A stretch of 64,000 nt of DNA from positions 1 to 64,000 of the forward strand of contig JBGSNZ010000001.1 in assembly GCA_041739345.1 (NCBI GenBank). The letters run 5' to 3'. The notes beneath the pieces were generated by a model. The model made no database searches. It had not been told where the DNA came from and worked only from the letters and a program-made list of their open reading frames with translations. This document shows positions 26,203 through 34,813 of this stretch, piece by piece; within the stretch, counting starts at the first letter, position 1, and each line of letters begins with the position of its first letter. The stretch comes from DIGJ01 sp041739345. GTDB taxonomy: Bacteria; Bacillota; Clostridia; Lachnospirales; Lachnospiraceae. The position numbers and the translations under genes are program-made.

Positions 26203-26898
26203 CTAACCTATGATTAATACAGATACAAAATCAGTCCAAAAATGGATAAATATCGGTGGAATAAGGGATTTACTTTTCCTAAACAAATATCCGAAAATAA
26301 GACCCATTATTAATACATAAATTGCTTGCGTCAATATAGCTTCTATCGAAATACTTCCATACAAATACCATTTTATTAGATATGATGGAATATGCAATAT
26401 AATGAAATACAATGTAGATAGAATATTAGCTTTTCTCTCTGAAACAAAAACAGAAAATGCGTTCATTCCCCATCCACGGTAGACAGTTTCTTCTACAAAT
26501 GCAACCATTAGAAATTTAGGCAATTCCTGGCTTAAAATAATTTCAGGATTTATCCAAAATCCACCATGATTAAAAAACATTGCCATAATCATATAGATTG
26601 TAAAAAGAAAAAATATAATAATGCTTGATTTCCAGTCTATCTTATTAGTAAATAATTCTTTCCACTTGATTGGTAAAGACTCTGAATATCGCTTAATTAA
26701 TATAACGGCGGGAATAACCCACATAGCTCTACTAATCAATCCATATAAATATGTACCCCAGTTATTTTGTAATTCACCAAAAAATAAATTAGAATATCCC
26801 CACGCATTTGTAACAACTGCCCAGAATAAAATAATTGCAATCAAGCTAATATGTATTGTCCTACTCTTTAACTTCATGTCTTTTTCCATCCAATCCAT
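26203..26898 (-). CDS. Second CPBP-family intramembrane metalloprotease
   Basis: A membrane protein of up to 231 residues with hydrophobic helices throughout. CPBP motifs are EETVYRGWGMN, FIILHIPSYL and PIFIHFWTDF, so the glutamates and both histidines are kept. Sequence similarity to the neighbour at 25584 is low outside the motifs, so this is not a recent duplication. The start is uncertain: ATG 26898 and ATG 26877 are both possible and neither has a strong ribosome site. The genes are convergent with no terminator seen between them. Confidence 0.82.
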   Translation of the reverse strand: MDWMEKDMKLKSRTIHISLIAIILFWAVVTNAWGYSNLFFGELQNNWGTYLYGLISRAMWVIPAVILIKRYSESLPIKWKELFTNKIDWKSSIIIFFLFTIYMIMAMFFNHGGFWINPEIILSQELPKFLMVAFVEETVYRGWGMNAFSVFVSERKANILSTLYFIILHIPSYLIKWYLYGSISIEAILTQAIYVLIMGLIFGYLFRKSKSLIPPIFIHFWTDFVSVLIIG

Positions 26899-27038
26899 AT
26901 ATTATATAAATAATCTTCTTTTATTTTTCATAAGTATAATATCACTTACTTTACCAACTATCAATATTTAATTGTCTATGTCCATCCTGCGTTAAATTTT
27001 AATCTTGCAACCTAAATGTCCTTCTGTTTTTCGAATTA

Positions 27039-27067
27039 TTGACACCATTCATATATACTCTTACAAT
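27039..27067 (+). promoter_or_regulatory. Sigma-A promoter for small membrane protein
   Basis: TTGACA and TACAAT with a 17-base spacer, 33 bases before ATG 27101. It is close to consensus. Confidence 0.75.
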
Positions 27068-27100
27068 AGTCGTTATAAACGATTCGAAGGGAGAATAATA

Positions 27101-27307
27101 ATGGAGGGAATTTTATTCATTTTAGGTCTTATTGTTGCTTTAGTTTTTATTCCTATACTGCTACAGTATTTCATATTTTCTAAAAAAAACATGGATGATT
27201 CTCCATCACCAATTTTAGAAGTCCTTAAAACCAATCATCGAATCGAATTAATTGCAACAGGTATAATGGTTATCATTGTTGGACTTTTTATGCTTTTTCT
27301 CAAATGA
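27101..27307 (+). CDS. Small two-helix membrane protein, 68 residues
   Basis: Not recognised. Two transmembrane helices (LFILGLIVALVFIPILLQYF and IELIATGIMVIIVGLFMLFL) are joined by a polar loop with KKNMDDSPSP. ATG 27101 has GAAGGGAG upstream and a near-consensus promoter, which supports a real gene; the longer frame from 27005 would start before the promoter. It lies alone between the CPBP pair and a structured element. Confidence 0.65.
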   Translation: MEGILFILGLIVALVFIPILLQYFIFSKKNMDDSPSPILEVLKTNHRIELIATGIMVIIVGLFMLFLK

Positions 27308-27519
27308 AATTTAAGCCAGTACTGCGCTACTCTCTCTTGGGTAATCCTTTATTTCAGCCACGCTCTTACCTTTATATGTCTTGTACTTCATTGAAATCTG
27401 TTTGTGTCCATTCTCCTAAAAGGCACCGCTTACTTAATAATCTTTTCATAAGATACATTTTTTCCTTTGCCTTTCTACCTTATCACTTTCAAATTTTAGT
27501 GATTAAGCTAACATTACAT
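27308..27519. other. Intergenic stretch, nothing recognised
   Basis: About 210 bases between the small membrane protein and the family-1 element. Open frames here have no ribosome site or family resemblance, and I saw no long hairpin. Confidence 0.5.
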
Positions 27520-27796
27520 ACAACAGCGGGCCGTTCTCCAAAAATCAGCAAAAAAGCGGTGGTTCTAAAACTTCAAAATTCGAATGGAGCGGAGGACCTG
27601 TCCTTAAAATCATTTAGCATATGAGGCAGAACTCTATGAAGAATTAGCTCCCTAAGAGCTGATTCTTCATGTTTAGAGGTTCTAGCGAATTCTTATGCGC
27701 CTGATTTTTAGGACAGGTCCTACGCTCCATTCGAATCTAGGAAGCATAAACCCACCACTTTTTTGTGTGACTTTCCCAAAAGCCACCCGCGTCCGT
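27520..27796 (-). repeat. Family-1 structured hairpin element, copy A (277 nt)
   Basis: Read on the minus strand it starts ACGGACGCGGG and ends CCCGCTGTTGT, whose GC-rich ends pair. Long arms (27578-27612 with 27702-27736) enclose a core with AGAACCTCTAAACAT and ATAGAGTT around an apical stem. The core matches copies B and C, while the AGGACCTGTCCT stem segment differs from copy B by paired changes. It follows yqeY on the same strand. Confidence 0.85.
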
Positions 27797-27824
27797 TTAC
27801 CCAATTAACCTGAAATTTGCATTT

Positions 27825-28271
27825 CTACTGCATCATGCCAGCCAAGATTTCGTTTACAAGCTTACCATCTGCTTGTCCTTTTACCTTAGGCATGAGATCT
27901 TTCATAATTCTTCCTTTATCTTTTCCTGTTGGTGCATCAATTTCTAAGTCTTTCAATACACCTTCGATTATGGTACGTATCTGTACTTCGTCCATCATTT
28001 TTGGAGCATATTCTTCCAAGACTTTAATACGAAAATTGCACTGTTCAATAATATCCGTACGGTCAGCAGGAGATAACTCAAGAGTTTCTTTAATCTGCTT
28101 GATTTCTTTTAATACAACAGCGTCTTCTTCCTCTACCGTTAAGTCTTCTCTTTTATCAATGGCTTTATTTTTAAGTGCGGAAAGTAATAAAGATAGTATT
28201 TCTTTCCTTTCTTTTTCTCCAGCTTTCATTGCAGTAATCATATCGCTTCGTACAACGTCAATTTTAGACAT
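27825..28271 (-). CDS. GatB/YqeY-domain protein
   Basis: A 148-residue, helix-rich protein of the YqeY family, related to the tail domain of GatB, which binds tRNA. It starts MSKIDVVRSDMITAMKAGEKERK and has the family end GRIMKDLMPKVKGQADGKLVNEIL. I chose ATG 28271, which follows AGGAGGAATTA; upstream in-frame extension has no site. The precise role is unclear; it may aid tRNA amidation or tRNA-related quality control. A large structured element lies behind it. Confidence 0.88.
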   Translation of the reverse strand: MSKIDVVRSDMITAMKAGEKERKEILSLLLSALKNKAIDKREDLTVEEEDAVVLKEIKQIKETLELSPADRTDIIEQCNFRIKVLEEYAPKMMDEVQIRTIIEGVLKDLEIDAPTGKDKGRIMKDLMPKVKGQADGKLVNEILAGMMQ

Positions 28272-28394
28272 ATTAATTCCTCCTAATATAATAAATATCT
28301 TTGCTTCACTTTTGTTAGTATACCACACTGAAAATAAATCTTCAAATTTCAAGAGCTACAATCTCAAATAATAGAGTAAAGTCATGGAAACATT

Positions 28395-28423
28395 TTGACA
28401 AAAGTCGGCAAAACGATTATAAT
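28395..28423 (+). promoter_or_regulatory. Consensus sigma-A promoter for aldolase gene
   Basis: TTGACA and TATAAT with a 17-base spacer, a perfect match to consensus, 76 bases before the fba start. It fits a highly expressed glycolytic gene. Confidence 0.9.
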
Positions 28424-28498
28424 GGTGGCGAAACACAAGCTATGCAAAGTTGGGTTGCATGGATTGTTAAATAAAAAACAATAACGGAGGACATACAC

Positions 28499-29365
28499 AT
28501 GGCATTAGTATCAGCAAAAGATATGCTTATCAAAGCAAAAGAAGGAAAGTATGCAGTTGGACAGTTTAATATTAATAATCTTGAATGGACAAAAGCTGTT
28601 CTTTTAACAGCAGAAGAATTAAAATCACCAGTAATCCTTGGCGTTTCAGAAGGCGCTGGAAAGTATATGTGTGGTTATAAAACAGTAGTTGGAATGGTAA
28701 ATGGTATGTTAGAGGAATTGAAAATTTCAGTACCTGTAGCACTTCACTTAGACCACGGCAGTTTCGAAGGTGCAAAAGCTTGTATCGAAGCTGGTTTCTC
28801 TTCTGTAATGTTTGATGGTTCTCATTATAAAATTGAAGAAAACATTGAAAAAACAAAAGAATTAGTAGCACTTTGTGAGAGCAAGGGAATTTCTATCGAA
28901 GCTGAAGTTGGATCAATCGGTGGAGAAGAAGATGGTGTTATTGGAGCTGGAGAATGTGCTGATCCAGATGAGTGTAAAGCCATTGCAGACCTTGGTGTAA
29001 CAATGCTTGCAGCTGGTATTGGAAATATCCACGGAAAATATCCGGAAAATTGGGCAGGACTTAGCTTTGAAACATTAGCAGCTGTTCAGCAAAAAACTGG
29101 AACTATGCCATTAGTACTTCACGGTGGTACTGGAATTCCAGAAGATATGATTAAAAAAGCCATCACTCTTGGCGTAGCTAAAATTAATGTAAATACAGAA
29201 TGCCAGACTGTCTTCCAGGAAGCAACTCGTAAATACATTGAAGCAGGTAAAGACTTAGAAGGAAAAGGATTTGACCCTCGTAAGTTATTAGCTCCTGGTA
29301 CAGAAGCTATCAAAGCATGTGTGAATGAAAAAATGCAATTATTCGGCTCTGTTGGTAAGGCTTGA
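28499..29365 (+). CDS. fba: Class II fructose-1,6-bisphosphate aldolase
   Basis: A zinc-dependent aldolase of 288 residues in glycolysis and gluconeogenesis, cleaving fructose 1,6-bisphosphate to DHAP and glyceraldehyde 3-phosphate. Active-site features are ALHLDHGSF (Asp and Zn His), SVMFDGSHY, EAEVGSIGGEEDG, the Zn ligand in GIGNIHGKYP, and VLHGGTGIP with the final NVNTECQ. It has its own consensus promoter and a downstream hairpin terminator, so it is monocistronic. ATG 28499 follows GGAGG. Glycerol kinase products upstream feed the same triose pool. Confidence 0.96.
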   Translation: MALVSAKDMLIKAKEGKYAVGQFNINNLEWTKAVLLTAEELKSPVILGVSEGAGKYMCGYKTVVGMVNGMLEELKISVPVALHLDHGSFEGAKACIEAGFSSVMFDGSHYKIEENIEKTKELVALCESKGISIEAEVGSIGGEEDGVIGAGECADPDECKAIADLGVTMLAAGIGNIHGKYPENWAGLSFETLAAVQQKTGTMPLVLHGGTGIPEDMIKKAITLGVAKINVNTECQTVFQEATRKYIEAGKDLEGKGFDPRKLLAPGTEAIKACVNEKMQLFGSVGKA

Positions 29366-29430
29366 TTGCAACGTAAATAAATATAAGACGGTTGAAATTT
29401 AGATTTTTAATTTCATATCTACCTATATAT

Positions 29431-29500
29431 AAAGCTGTGGGTTCAAGACTTGGTGCAATTATAATTGTGCGTATTTGTCTTGATACCACAGCTTTCCTTA
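29431..29500 (+). terminator. Terminator after fba
   Basis: AAAGCTGTGG-GT-TCAAGAC pairs with GTCTTGA-TA-CCACAGCTTT over a 27-base AT-rich loop, followed by CCTTATTTT. Confidence 0.75.
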
Positions 29501-29647
29501 TTTTGCGAAGCAATTAAGCTCGAAAGAATAAAATGCCAAATTGTTTATCATACATATTATATTGTCATTCCTGTTATAATTAGCATATAAGAAGGTTATA
29601 ATTTATTTGTGCTTGCAAGAAAATGTGCAGTAAGAAAGGAAAAAAGA

Positions 29648-30469
29648 ATGGAATGTAAAGTAAAAGATTTATCGATAAATTATGAAGTAATAGGCAATGG
29701 AAAGCCAATTGTAATAATACATGGATATTCTTTGGATCATAAAACAATGACAGCATGTATGGAACCTATATTTAAAAATGAAAATAATTATAAAAGGATT
29801 TATATTGATTTACCAGGTATGGGACAATCAAGTAGTGCTGAGTGGATTGAAAATTCTGATATAATGCTTGATATTGTAATTGATTTTATTGACAAAATTA
29901 TTCCGAATGAGAATTTTCTACTTGCAGGTTATTCATATGGAGGATATTTATCAAGAGGTATCGTATATAAAATGGCAAGCCGAGTAGAGGGTCTGCTATT
30001 ATTATGTCCTGTGATTATTGCGGATGATAAAAAACGTAATACTCCTCCTCATATTGTTTTAAAAAGAGATGCTAAATTATTAATGCAACTTGATAAATCG
30101 GATGCGAAAGATTTTGATTCAATGCATGTAATACAAAGTAAAAACATTTGGGATAGATTTAAAAACGAAATTTTACCTAGCATAAAAAAATCAAAGAATA
30201 GTAAATTTTTAGATAATCTTAAAACGCATGGATATGAATTTTCTTTTGATGTAGATAGACTAAGTGAAAAGTTTGATAAGCCTACCCTTGTGTTATTAGG
30301 ACATCAGGATTCAACCGTAGGTTACAAAGACGCGTGGGGGATTTTGGATAATTATCCTAGATCAACCTATGCTGTTTTGGATAGAGCGGGACATCATTTA
30401 CAGATTGAACAGGAAAAACTATTTAACACATTAGTTACTGAATGGGTTGAAAGAGTAGAAGAAGAATAA
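29648..30469 (+). CDS. Alpha/beta hydrolase, complete triad
   Basis: A cytoplasmic hydrolase of 273 residues. It has oxyanion HGYSLD, nucleophile elbow LLAGYSYGGYL, acid GHQDSTVG and base AGHHLQIEQ, so the triad Ser-Asp-His is complete, unlike the broken relative at 8023. I chose ATG 29648, preceded by AGAAAGGAAAA. It is codirectional with fba but separated by a terminator, and converges on the MATE gene with five bases between stops. The substrate is unknown. Confidence 0.82.
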   Translation: MECKVKDLSINYEVIGNGKPIVIIHGYSLDHKTMTACMEPIFKNENNYKRIYIDLPGMGQSSSAEWIENSDIMLDIVIDFIDKIIPNENFLLAGYSYGGYLSRGIVYKMASRVEGLLLLCPVIIADDKKRNTPPHIVLKRDAKLLMQLDKSDAKDFDSMHVIQSKNIWDRFKNEILPSIKKSKNSKFLDNLKTHGYEFSFDVDRLSEKFDKPTLVLLGHQDSTVGYKDAWGILDNYPRSTYAVLDRAGHHLQIEQEKLFNTLVTEWVERVEEE

Positions 30470-30474
30470 ATACC

Positions 30475-31818
30475 TTATTTCTCGTATCCATGGACCCAAT
30501 CCGCGTTCAAGTAGTAGATGATAAATACAATGGAGCTAAGTGTCCAGGTAAGGGGGTATGCCCAGAAAATTACTTGGATATGTGGTATAAAGCTTGTAAT
30601 AACGGTAACATAGGTGACTCGGATGATGCACCAGCAAGCCAGCATGACCAGCATTGGGACAATGGACTTTCCAGCACCGCGAAGAATTCCAGCAATACAA
30701 TGTGAAAAAGCAAGCAAGAAGTAAAATAAAGTAACGGTATGCGCCTGCAGTGAGCCAAACCCGATGACGTCTGGATCTGAGTTGAAAGCAGAAATGAATA
30801 TAGGGGCAAAGAGATAAATGAGAAGACCTACGAGTTCAGCCAGCAATATGCAAGTGAGAACTCCAAAGCGGGCTCCGCGTTTTGCACGTTCGTATTCTTT
30901 TGCACCTAGATTTTGTCCAATAAACGTAGTTAAGGCAAGCGCGAAGCTAGTGATAGGAAGAAATCCGAACCCTTCTATTTTGGAATATGCACCGCAACCT
31001 GCTACAGCCATTGCACCAAAGGTATTGATGTTAGACTGTACCACGATATTGGCAAAGGCAATAATGGAGTTTTGAAGTCCGGAAGGAATCCCTATCTTAA
31101 GAACTTGTTTTAACATGGGTAGGTTGAAACGTATTTTTTTTAGGCGAACATTGTATTCTGCCTCACTATGCGAAAGCCGGTAAAAAGCAAGAATTGCACT
31201 TACAGTCTGAGAGATTACGGTAGCAATACCGGCGCCAGCAACGCCCCAATGAAAGACAGCTACGAACAATAGGTCCAGAATCACATTTGTAATAGAAGAA
31301 ACAATAAGGTAATACAGTGGATGGCGGCTGTCTCCTACAGCTTGGAAGATTCCGCTTGCTGTATTATACATAACAACTGAAAGTATTCCAGAAAAATAGA
31401 TACGCAAATACAGAATAGAATTTGGAAGTACGGATTCTGGAGTACCCATTAAGCGAAGAATTATTGGAGAGAGACCAACACCCAAAATAGTAAGAATAAC
31501 TCCTGCAACGATACCAAAAGCAATGGTGGTATGAATTGCAACTTCTACTTTTTCTAAATCCCTGGCTCCGTAGTAGCGTGATATGACAACACCAGCACCT
31601 ACAAAGATTCCACCAAAAAGTCCAACTAACAGAAATATTAGGCTGCCAGAAGAACTGACAGCTGCCAAAGCGTCCCTTCCTACAAAGTTACCAACTACGA
31701 GAGAGTCGACGATATTATAAAGTTGTTGAAATAGGTTCCCTAGAAAGATTGGCATTGCAAACATTGTGATTTTCTTCCAGATGGGGCCTGCTGTCATTAG
31801 ATTGCTATTTGTGTCCAT
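30475..31818 (-). CDS. MATE-family multidrug/Na+ antiporter
   Basis: A 447-residue membrane protein with twelve predicted helices in two halves. The start (AGPIWKKITMFAMPIFLGNLFQQLYNIVDSLVVGNFVG) is typical of the DinF/NorM-like MATE proteins of firmicutes, and GIFQAVGDSRHP and AGILRGAGKS are the matching loops of each half. It probably exports organic cations or metabolites using a Na+ or H+ gradient. ATG 31818 has AGAGGATAA upstream. It is downstream of the envelope-stress operon but separated by a terminator. Confidence 0.9.
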   Translation of the reverse strand: MDTNSNLMTAGPIWKKITMFAMPIFLGNLFQQLYNIVDSLVVGNFVGRDALAAVSSSGSLIFLLVGLFGGIFVGAGVVISRYYGARDLEKVEVAIHTTIAFGIVAGVILTILGVGLSPIILRLMGTPESVLPNSILYLRIYFSGILSVVMYNTASGIFQAVGDSRHPLYYLIVSSITNVILDLLFVAVFHWGVAGAGIATVISQTVSAILAFYRLSHSEAEYNVRLKKIRFNLPMLKQVLKIGIPSGLQNSIIAFANIVVQSNINTFGAMAVAGCGAYSKIEGFGFLPITSFALALTTFIGQNLGAKEYERAKRGARFGVLTCILLAELVGLLIYLFAPIFISAFNSDPDVIGFGSLQAHTVTLFYFLLAFSHCIAGILRGAGKSIVPMLVMLACWCIIRVTYVTVITSFIPHIQVIFWAYPLTWTLSSIVFIIYYLNADWVHGYEK

Positions 31819-31844
31819 AATCGTTATCCTCTTTTCGTATGTGC

Positions 31845-31880
31845 AAAAAAAGGGACTGTTTTTTAATATCCAGCCCCTAC
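31845..31880 (-). terminator. Terminator after the psp-like operon
   Basis: On the minus strand AGGGGCTG pairs with CAGTCCCT (one G-U) over a 12-base loop, followed by seven T. It separates the SPFH gene from the MATE gene. Confidence 0.8.
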
Positions 31881-31892
31881 ATTTTTATTCTG

Positions 31893-32861
31893 TTAAATCA
31901 ACTTTTGACCGCAATTGGTACAAAAGTTGCCATCACCGCTCTTTGTGCCGCATTTTGGGCAGAAATTTGGTTTGCTTTGGTTTGAGGCTTGAGAAGGAGC
32001 AGAAGAAGTCTGCCCGCCCAAATTAGTATTTTGCATCATCTGATTTGCCATTTGCATACCCATCATCATTCCTGCCATATCAGAAGCAGCACCACCGCCT
32101 TGCATTTTTCCAGAGGTCATGCCCTCTACCATGGAAGCTTGTGTATAAGTATTCATATTACCAATCATGCTTTGAGATGCACTTTTATCAATCATTTTCT
32201 GAACTTCTTCTGGATAATTGAAGCTCATAACATTAAATCCAGTAATCGTCATCCCGTCATTTATTATTTGCATATCAAGGTCTTCGCGAATTCCTTTGGC
32301 AATATCAAATGCATTCGCCTGAAGGTTAAACATATCTTTTCCCTCTTTGGAAATCCATTTCATTAATAACTGATCTAGTATGGAAGTAATACGTTGCTTA
32401 ATATCTTCTACGATATACTGTTGCTTTGTTCCTGCAATCTTATCAATTAAAGTAACATAATCATTTACTTTAAAGGTAAAGGTTCCATTTGCACGAATTG
32501 GCATGCCGCCTGGTAATTGTGGAGTTGGAATGTTGATTGGTCCTTTTGTGCCCCACTTCACTAAGAATTCTTTTGTATTTACAAAAAGTACTTCGGCACG
32601 CATGCCACTGTTAAATCCGAATTTAAATCCTTTTAATGTAGAGAGAAAAGGAATGATTTGTGATTCGATGTCATAGTCACCATCATCTTTAAAAATCCCT
32701 TCAATTTTTCCATTGTATAAAAAGATAGCATCCTGTCCTGGACGAATGATAAGGCGGCTGCCTTTTTTGATCTCGCGATTTGTCCATTTCCAGAAAATCA
32801 TTTCGTCGTTCCATTCTTCCCATTCTACAACGTTTGCAAATTGGTTTGAAAATAATCCCAT
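31893..32861 (-). CDS. SPFH-domain protein with C-terminal zinc ribbon (YdjI-like)
   Basis: A 322-residue protein. The SPFH/virion-core-like domain covers ~1-225 (GLFSNQFANVVEWEEWND, IRPGQDAIFLYNGK). A Met/Gly/Gln-rich linker follows, and a double-cysteine zinc ribbon ends it (CPKCGTKSGDGNFCTNCG). It matches B. subtilis YdjI, which works with PspA at the membrane. It is the last gene of the four-gene operon below. It likely scaffolds PspA on stressed or fluid membrane patches, inferred from the B. subtilis system. Confidence 0.87.
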   Translation of the reverse strand: MGLFSNQFANVVEWEEWNDEMIFWKWTNREIKKGSRLIIRPGQDAIFLYNGKIEGIFKDDGDYDIESQIIPFLSTLKGFKFGFNSGMRAEVLFVNTKEFLVKWGTKGPINIPTPQLPGGMPIRANGTFTFKVNDYVTLIDKIAGTKQQYIVEDIKQRITSILDQLLMKWISKEGKDMFNLQANAFDIAKGIREDLDMQIINDGMTITGFNVMSFNYPEEVQKMIDKSASQSMIGNMNTYTQASMVEGMTSGKMQGGGAASDMAGMMMGMQMANQMMQNTNLGGQTSSAPSQASNQSKPNFCPKCGTKSGDGNFCTNCGQKLI

Positions 32862-32882
32862 AATTGTTCTCCTTATATTTAG

Positions 32883-33737
32883 TTAAAAGCTTCGTCCGCC
32901 TCCGGAATGTGAATGTCCCCCAGAAGAGACACCACCACTGCCAAATCCACCACCGCTGTTGTTTTGTGGCTTTGGTTTCGGAACTCTTGTCGTTGTTGTT
33001 CGAATATAATGATCATACTGGCCTAAAATTCTAGAGTGAGAAGCGTCTAGATAAACACCCTGGTTTGCAGTCATCCGCCCTCCTGAATTGTATGCCATTA
33101 TGAAGACAATTACAACTGCGATAACCACCGCAATTGCTAAGTTTCGCAAGCTTTTTGCTGCAAAACTTGTTCCTGAATCAGTGCTTTGACTGCCTTCGTA
33201 ATAATTCTCATTATAATTTTGGTTATCTTCCTCTGTATGTTGGTAAGTTGTAGTAGGATCGAGATTGACATAATAATCCACTTCCTGCAAAAATTCAGAC
33301 ATAGAATCAAAATACGCACCGTCTTGAAGATAAGGCACAATATCATCAAGTACCGCTTCGATGCGGTCGTCACTCAACGTGTATTCACAGCTTCCGTATC
33401 CTAGCAATTCGACTCCAGGATCATTCGAATCCATATTGATTAGGAGAATGACGGCATCGGATAAAACGGTGTCCATAGAATCATAATAATCCTCTATGTA
33501 TTGCTTCCTTGTTACATCAGTACCATTGATGGTCAGAATTACAACATCAATATTGTTGCTTTCGGAAACTTGACTGCATTGTTCTTCCAACTCTTCTTTT
33601 TCGGTATCCGTAAAGATGGAAGCATCATCCGTTACGTGTGTAACTTCCGAGGCAAAAGAAACCTTCGGAGTGCTAATGCATAAAAAGAAGCAAATGAGAA
33701 AAAGTATTCCGGTTAATTTATGTATCCAGCGATTCAT
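32883..33737 (-). CDS. TPM-domain membrane protein (YdjH-like)
   Basis: A 284-residue protein with a signal peptide (IHKLTGILFLICFFLCISTPKVSFASE), an extracytoplasmic TPM domain (~30-170; VTDDASIFTDTEKEELEEQCSQ) and a TM helix (~198-215; LAIAVVIAVVIVFIMAY). A short cytoplasmic tail ends GGHSHSGGGRSF. It overlaps the upstream zinc-ribbon gene by four bases (ATGA), so translation is coupled. The TPM family includes psb27-associated and PspC-like envelope proteins; here it probably acts with PspA. Confidence 0.85.
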   Translation of the reverse strand: MNRWIHKLTGILFLICFFLCISTPKVSFASEVTHVTDDASIFTDTEKEELEEQCSQVSESNNIDVVILTINGTDVTRKQYIEDYYDSMDTVLSDAVILLINMDSNDPGVELLGYGSCEYTLSDDRIEAVLDDIVPYLQDGAYFDSMSEFLQEVDYYVNLDPTTTYQHTEEDNQNYNENYYEGSQSTDSGTSFAAKSLRNLAIAVVIAVVIVFIMAYNSGGRMTANQGVYLDASHSRILGQYDHYIRTTTTRVPKPKPQNNSGGGFGSGGVSSGGHSHSGGGRSF

Positions 33738-34804
33738 AGCAATCCTCCTTGTGAAATGATAGTTAAAATCTCAAGAAGCAGGAAAACGCCACAGCTGATT
33801 CTTGCGATCCAGGCTGCTATTTTTCCTTTGGAAAGTGGCGGTTTGCCAACAATTTTTCCTGTTTGACCATTCATCGCAAAGATATGTTCCGAATCTTTAT
33901 AGTCATAACAGATCATCCAGATTGGTAGCAGAGTATAAGAGGCATTTCTTTGTTTTACATCCGTCCATTCGTTCCGCATAAAAGTAGAGGAATAACCGTG
34001 GATGGTAGATCGGATATAATCGCCTACGTAGCCGTTAATACGGTCTTTTACTCGTGGAAACAACTCGGTATCAGTATAATTATATTTTTCGGCAAGATAT
34101 CCAGCAAGATAGGGAGTGTTAAAATCCTTTAAGTTATCATAATGAAAGGGTTCTAGTTTATCCATCAATGTATCGTCCATTTTTTCGGAGGCATCCACTG
34201 GAACTTTGTTATAATTTAAATCCACCTTACGGTATACGTCATAATGTCGGGTCTCGGTATAAATGTAATCGTTAGCTTCATAGGTATGAACATGTGTACA
34301 ATCCGCATGAGCTTCCCCCTGCCCATTTAAATCATAGAGCCAGAATGGAACATAGATACCAGTAACGTTTTTGATTCGCTCTGCGCTGGCAAAGCCTTTT
34401 GGTGTTAATAATCCATTCTTACACCATTTACGGAAGGCTTGAATGGCATCTTCCTTATTAATAGAAAATGGAATTACCTTTGCAGGTGCCATCTCACCAG
34501 AAAGCCGGTCGCCCAGTATCATTGCCGCTCCGCAAAAGCTACAGGTAGTTGCGGTTGTATCCTTATCCGTTATCAAAACAGCACCACAGTTATTACACTG
34601 ATACTGTGTTGCTTCCCCTTCGCCAAATGTTCCGGTGGAGGTTTGCGTTTCAAATGCTTCAAATTCTTCGACTGTCTCATCGGAAGGTTCTTTGTATTCG
34701 ATTACGGGCAAAGTTTTGCCACAGCTTTCGCAGGAGAGATTGTCGGTTTTTGCGTTATAAGCCATGTCGGCACCGCAATCTGGACATTTATATTGAATAA
34801 GCAT
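33734..34804 (-). CDS. TFIIB-type zinc-ribbon membrane protein (YdjG-like)
   Basis: A 356-residue protein with two zinc ribbons at the N-terminus (YKCPDCGAD..CESCG and YQCNNCGAV..CSFCG). A globular middle of unknown fold (KVIPFSINKEDAIQAFRKWC) follows. One C-terminal TM helix (IARISCGVFLLLEILTIIS) completes it. Order, size and ribbons match B. subtilis YdjG. The stop overlaps the TPM gene start. It is 9 bases behind pspA and ATATC/GGAGATAT provides its ribosome site. Confidence 0.84.
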   Translation of the reverse strand: MLIQYKCPDCGADMAYNAKTDNLSCESCGKTLPVIEYKEPSDETVEEFEAFETQTSTGTFGEGEATQYQCNNCGAVLITDKDTTATTCSFCGAAMILGDRLSGEMAPAKVIPFSINKEDAIQAFRKWCKNGLLTPKGFASAERIKNVTGIYVPFWLYDLNGQGEAHADCTHVHTYEANDYIYTETRHYDVYRKVDLNYNKVPVDASEKMDDTLMDKLEPFHYDNLKDFNTPYLAGYLAEKYNYTDTELFPRVKDRINGYVGDYIRSTIHGYSSTFMRNEWTDVKQRNASYTLLPIWMICYDYKDSEHIFAMNGQTGKIVGKPPLSKGKIAAWIARISCGVFLLLEILTIISQGGLL

Positions 34805-34813
34805 AATATCTCC

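Noticed and set aside
27311..27391. A 26-residue minus-strand frame starting MKYKTYKGKS
   Set aside because: Too short and without a ribosome site or promoter. It could be a remnant, but nothing supports it.
27304..27624. A 106-residue plus-strand frame
   Set aside because: It runs into the family-1 element, has no ribosome site, and its residues resemble no protein family.
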